DNA of 5,350 bases, from assembly GCA_016206275.1 (NCBI GenBank), contig JACQRY010000117.1, positions 1-5,350 of the forward strand, written 5' to 3'. The position numbers were made by a program, and so were the translations under genes. The DNA is from Nitrososphaerota archaeon (GTDB taxonomy: Archaea > Thermoproteota > Nitrososphaeria > Nitrososphaerales > JACQRY01). The first letter of the stretch is position 1; the number at the start of each line of letters is the position of its first letter. Below are positions 5,339 to 5,350 of the stretch, in pieces. Under the pieces are notes generated by a model. The model worked only from the letters and a program-made list of their open reading frames with translations. It had not been told where the DNA came from and ran no database searches.

Positions 5339-5350
5339 TTACTATCATTC

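Overview
The window is a compact stretch of archaeal chromosome carrying mostly housekeeping genes. The archaeal assignment rests on an S25e ribosomal protein (a eukaryote/archaea-only family), an archaeal-type glycyl-tRNA synthetase, a DUF92 membrane protein, a PyrD with the archaeal SCPH active-site form, and TATA-like boxes with almost no leader in front of most genes. As I recall, S25e is typical of the TACK/Asgard side of Archaea and missing from most euryarchaea. A thaumarchaeal or bathyarchaeal relative is therefore my best guess, but I cannot settle the lineage from this window.

Layout: 1-319 holds no convincing gene, only a doubtful coding remnant, two small hairpins and a likely glyS promoter. 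glyS (320-1789, +) converges on a DUF92 integral membrane protein gene (1779-2591, -), and the two coding ends overlap by 11 bp. A 165-bp divergent intergenic region (2592-2756) holds back-to-back promoters for the DUF92 gene and for rps25e (2757-3110, +). rps25e converges on pyrK with only 14 bp between the stop codons. pyrK (3125-3952, -) and pyrD (3927-4865, -) overlap by 26 bp and form the pyrDK pair, with pyrD transcribed first. Upstream of pyrD on the same strand lies a NikR-like ribbon-helix-helix regulator gene (4922-5305, -). A perfect 13-bp palindrome sits directly in its promoter.

How the genes work together: PyrD and PyrK should form the NAD-linked class 1B dihydroorotate dehydrogenase, which makes orotate for pyrimidine synthesis. 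GlyS and S25e serve translation. DUF92 is a membrane protein related to plant VTE6 and animal TMEM19, possibly acting on isoprenoid phosphates. The regulator resembles nickel-sensing NikR, but one of the four expected metal ligands is a lysine. It probably represses itself, and whether it also controls pyrDK is open.

I found no mobile element, CRISPR array, tRNA or rRNA, and no clear new multi-gene system. The points most worth following are the variant metal site of the regulator with its palindromic operator candidate, an inverted repeat in the pyrD promoter, and the heavy use of TTG start codons (four of six genes).
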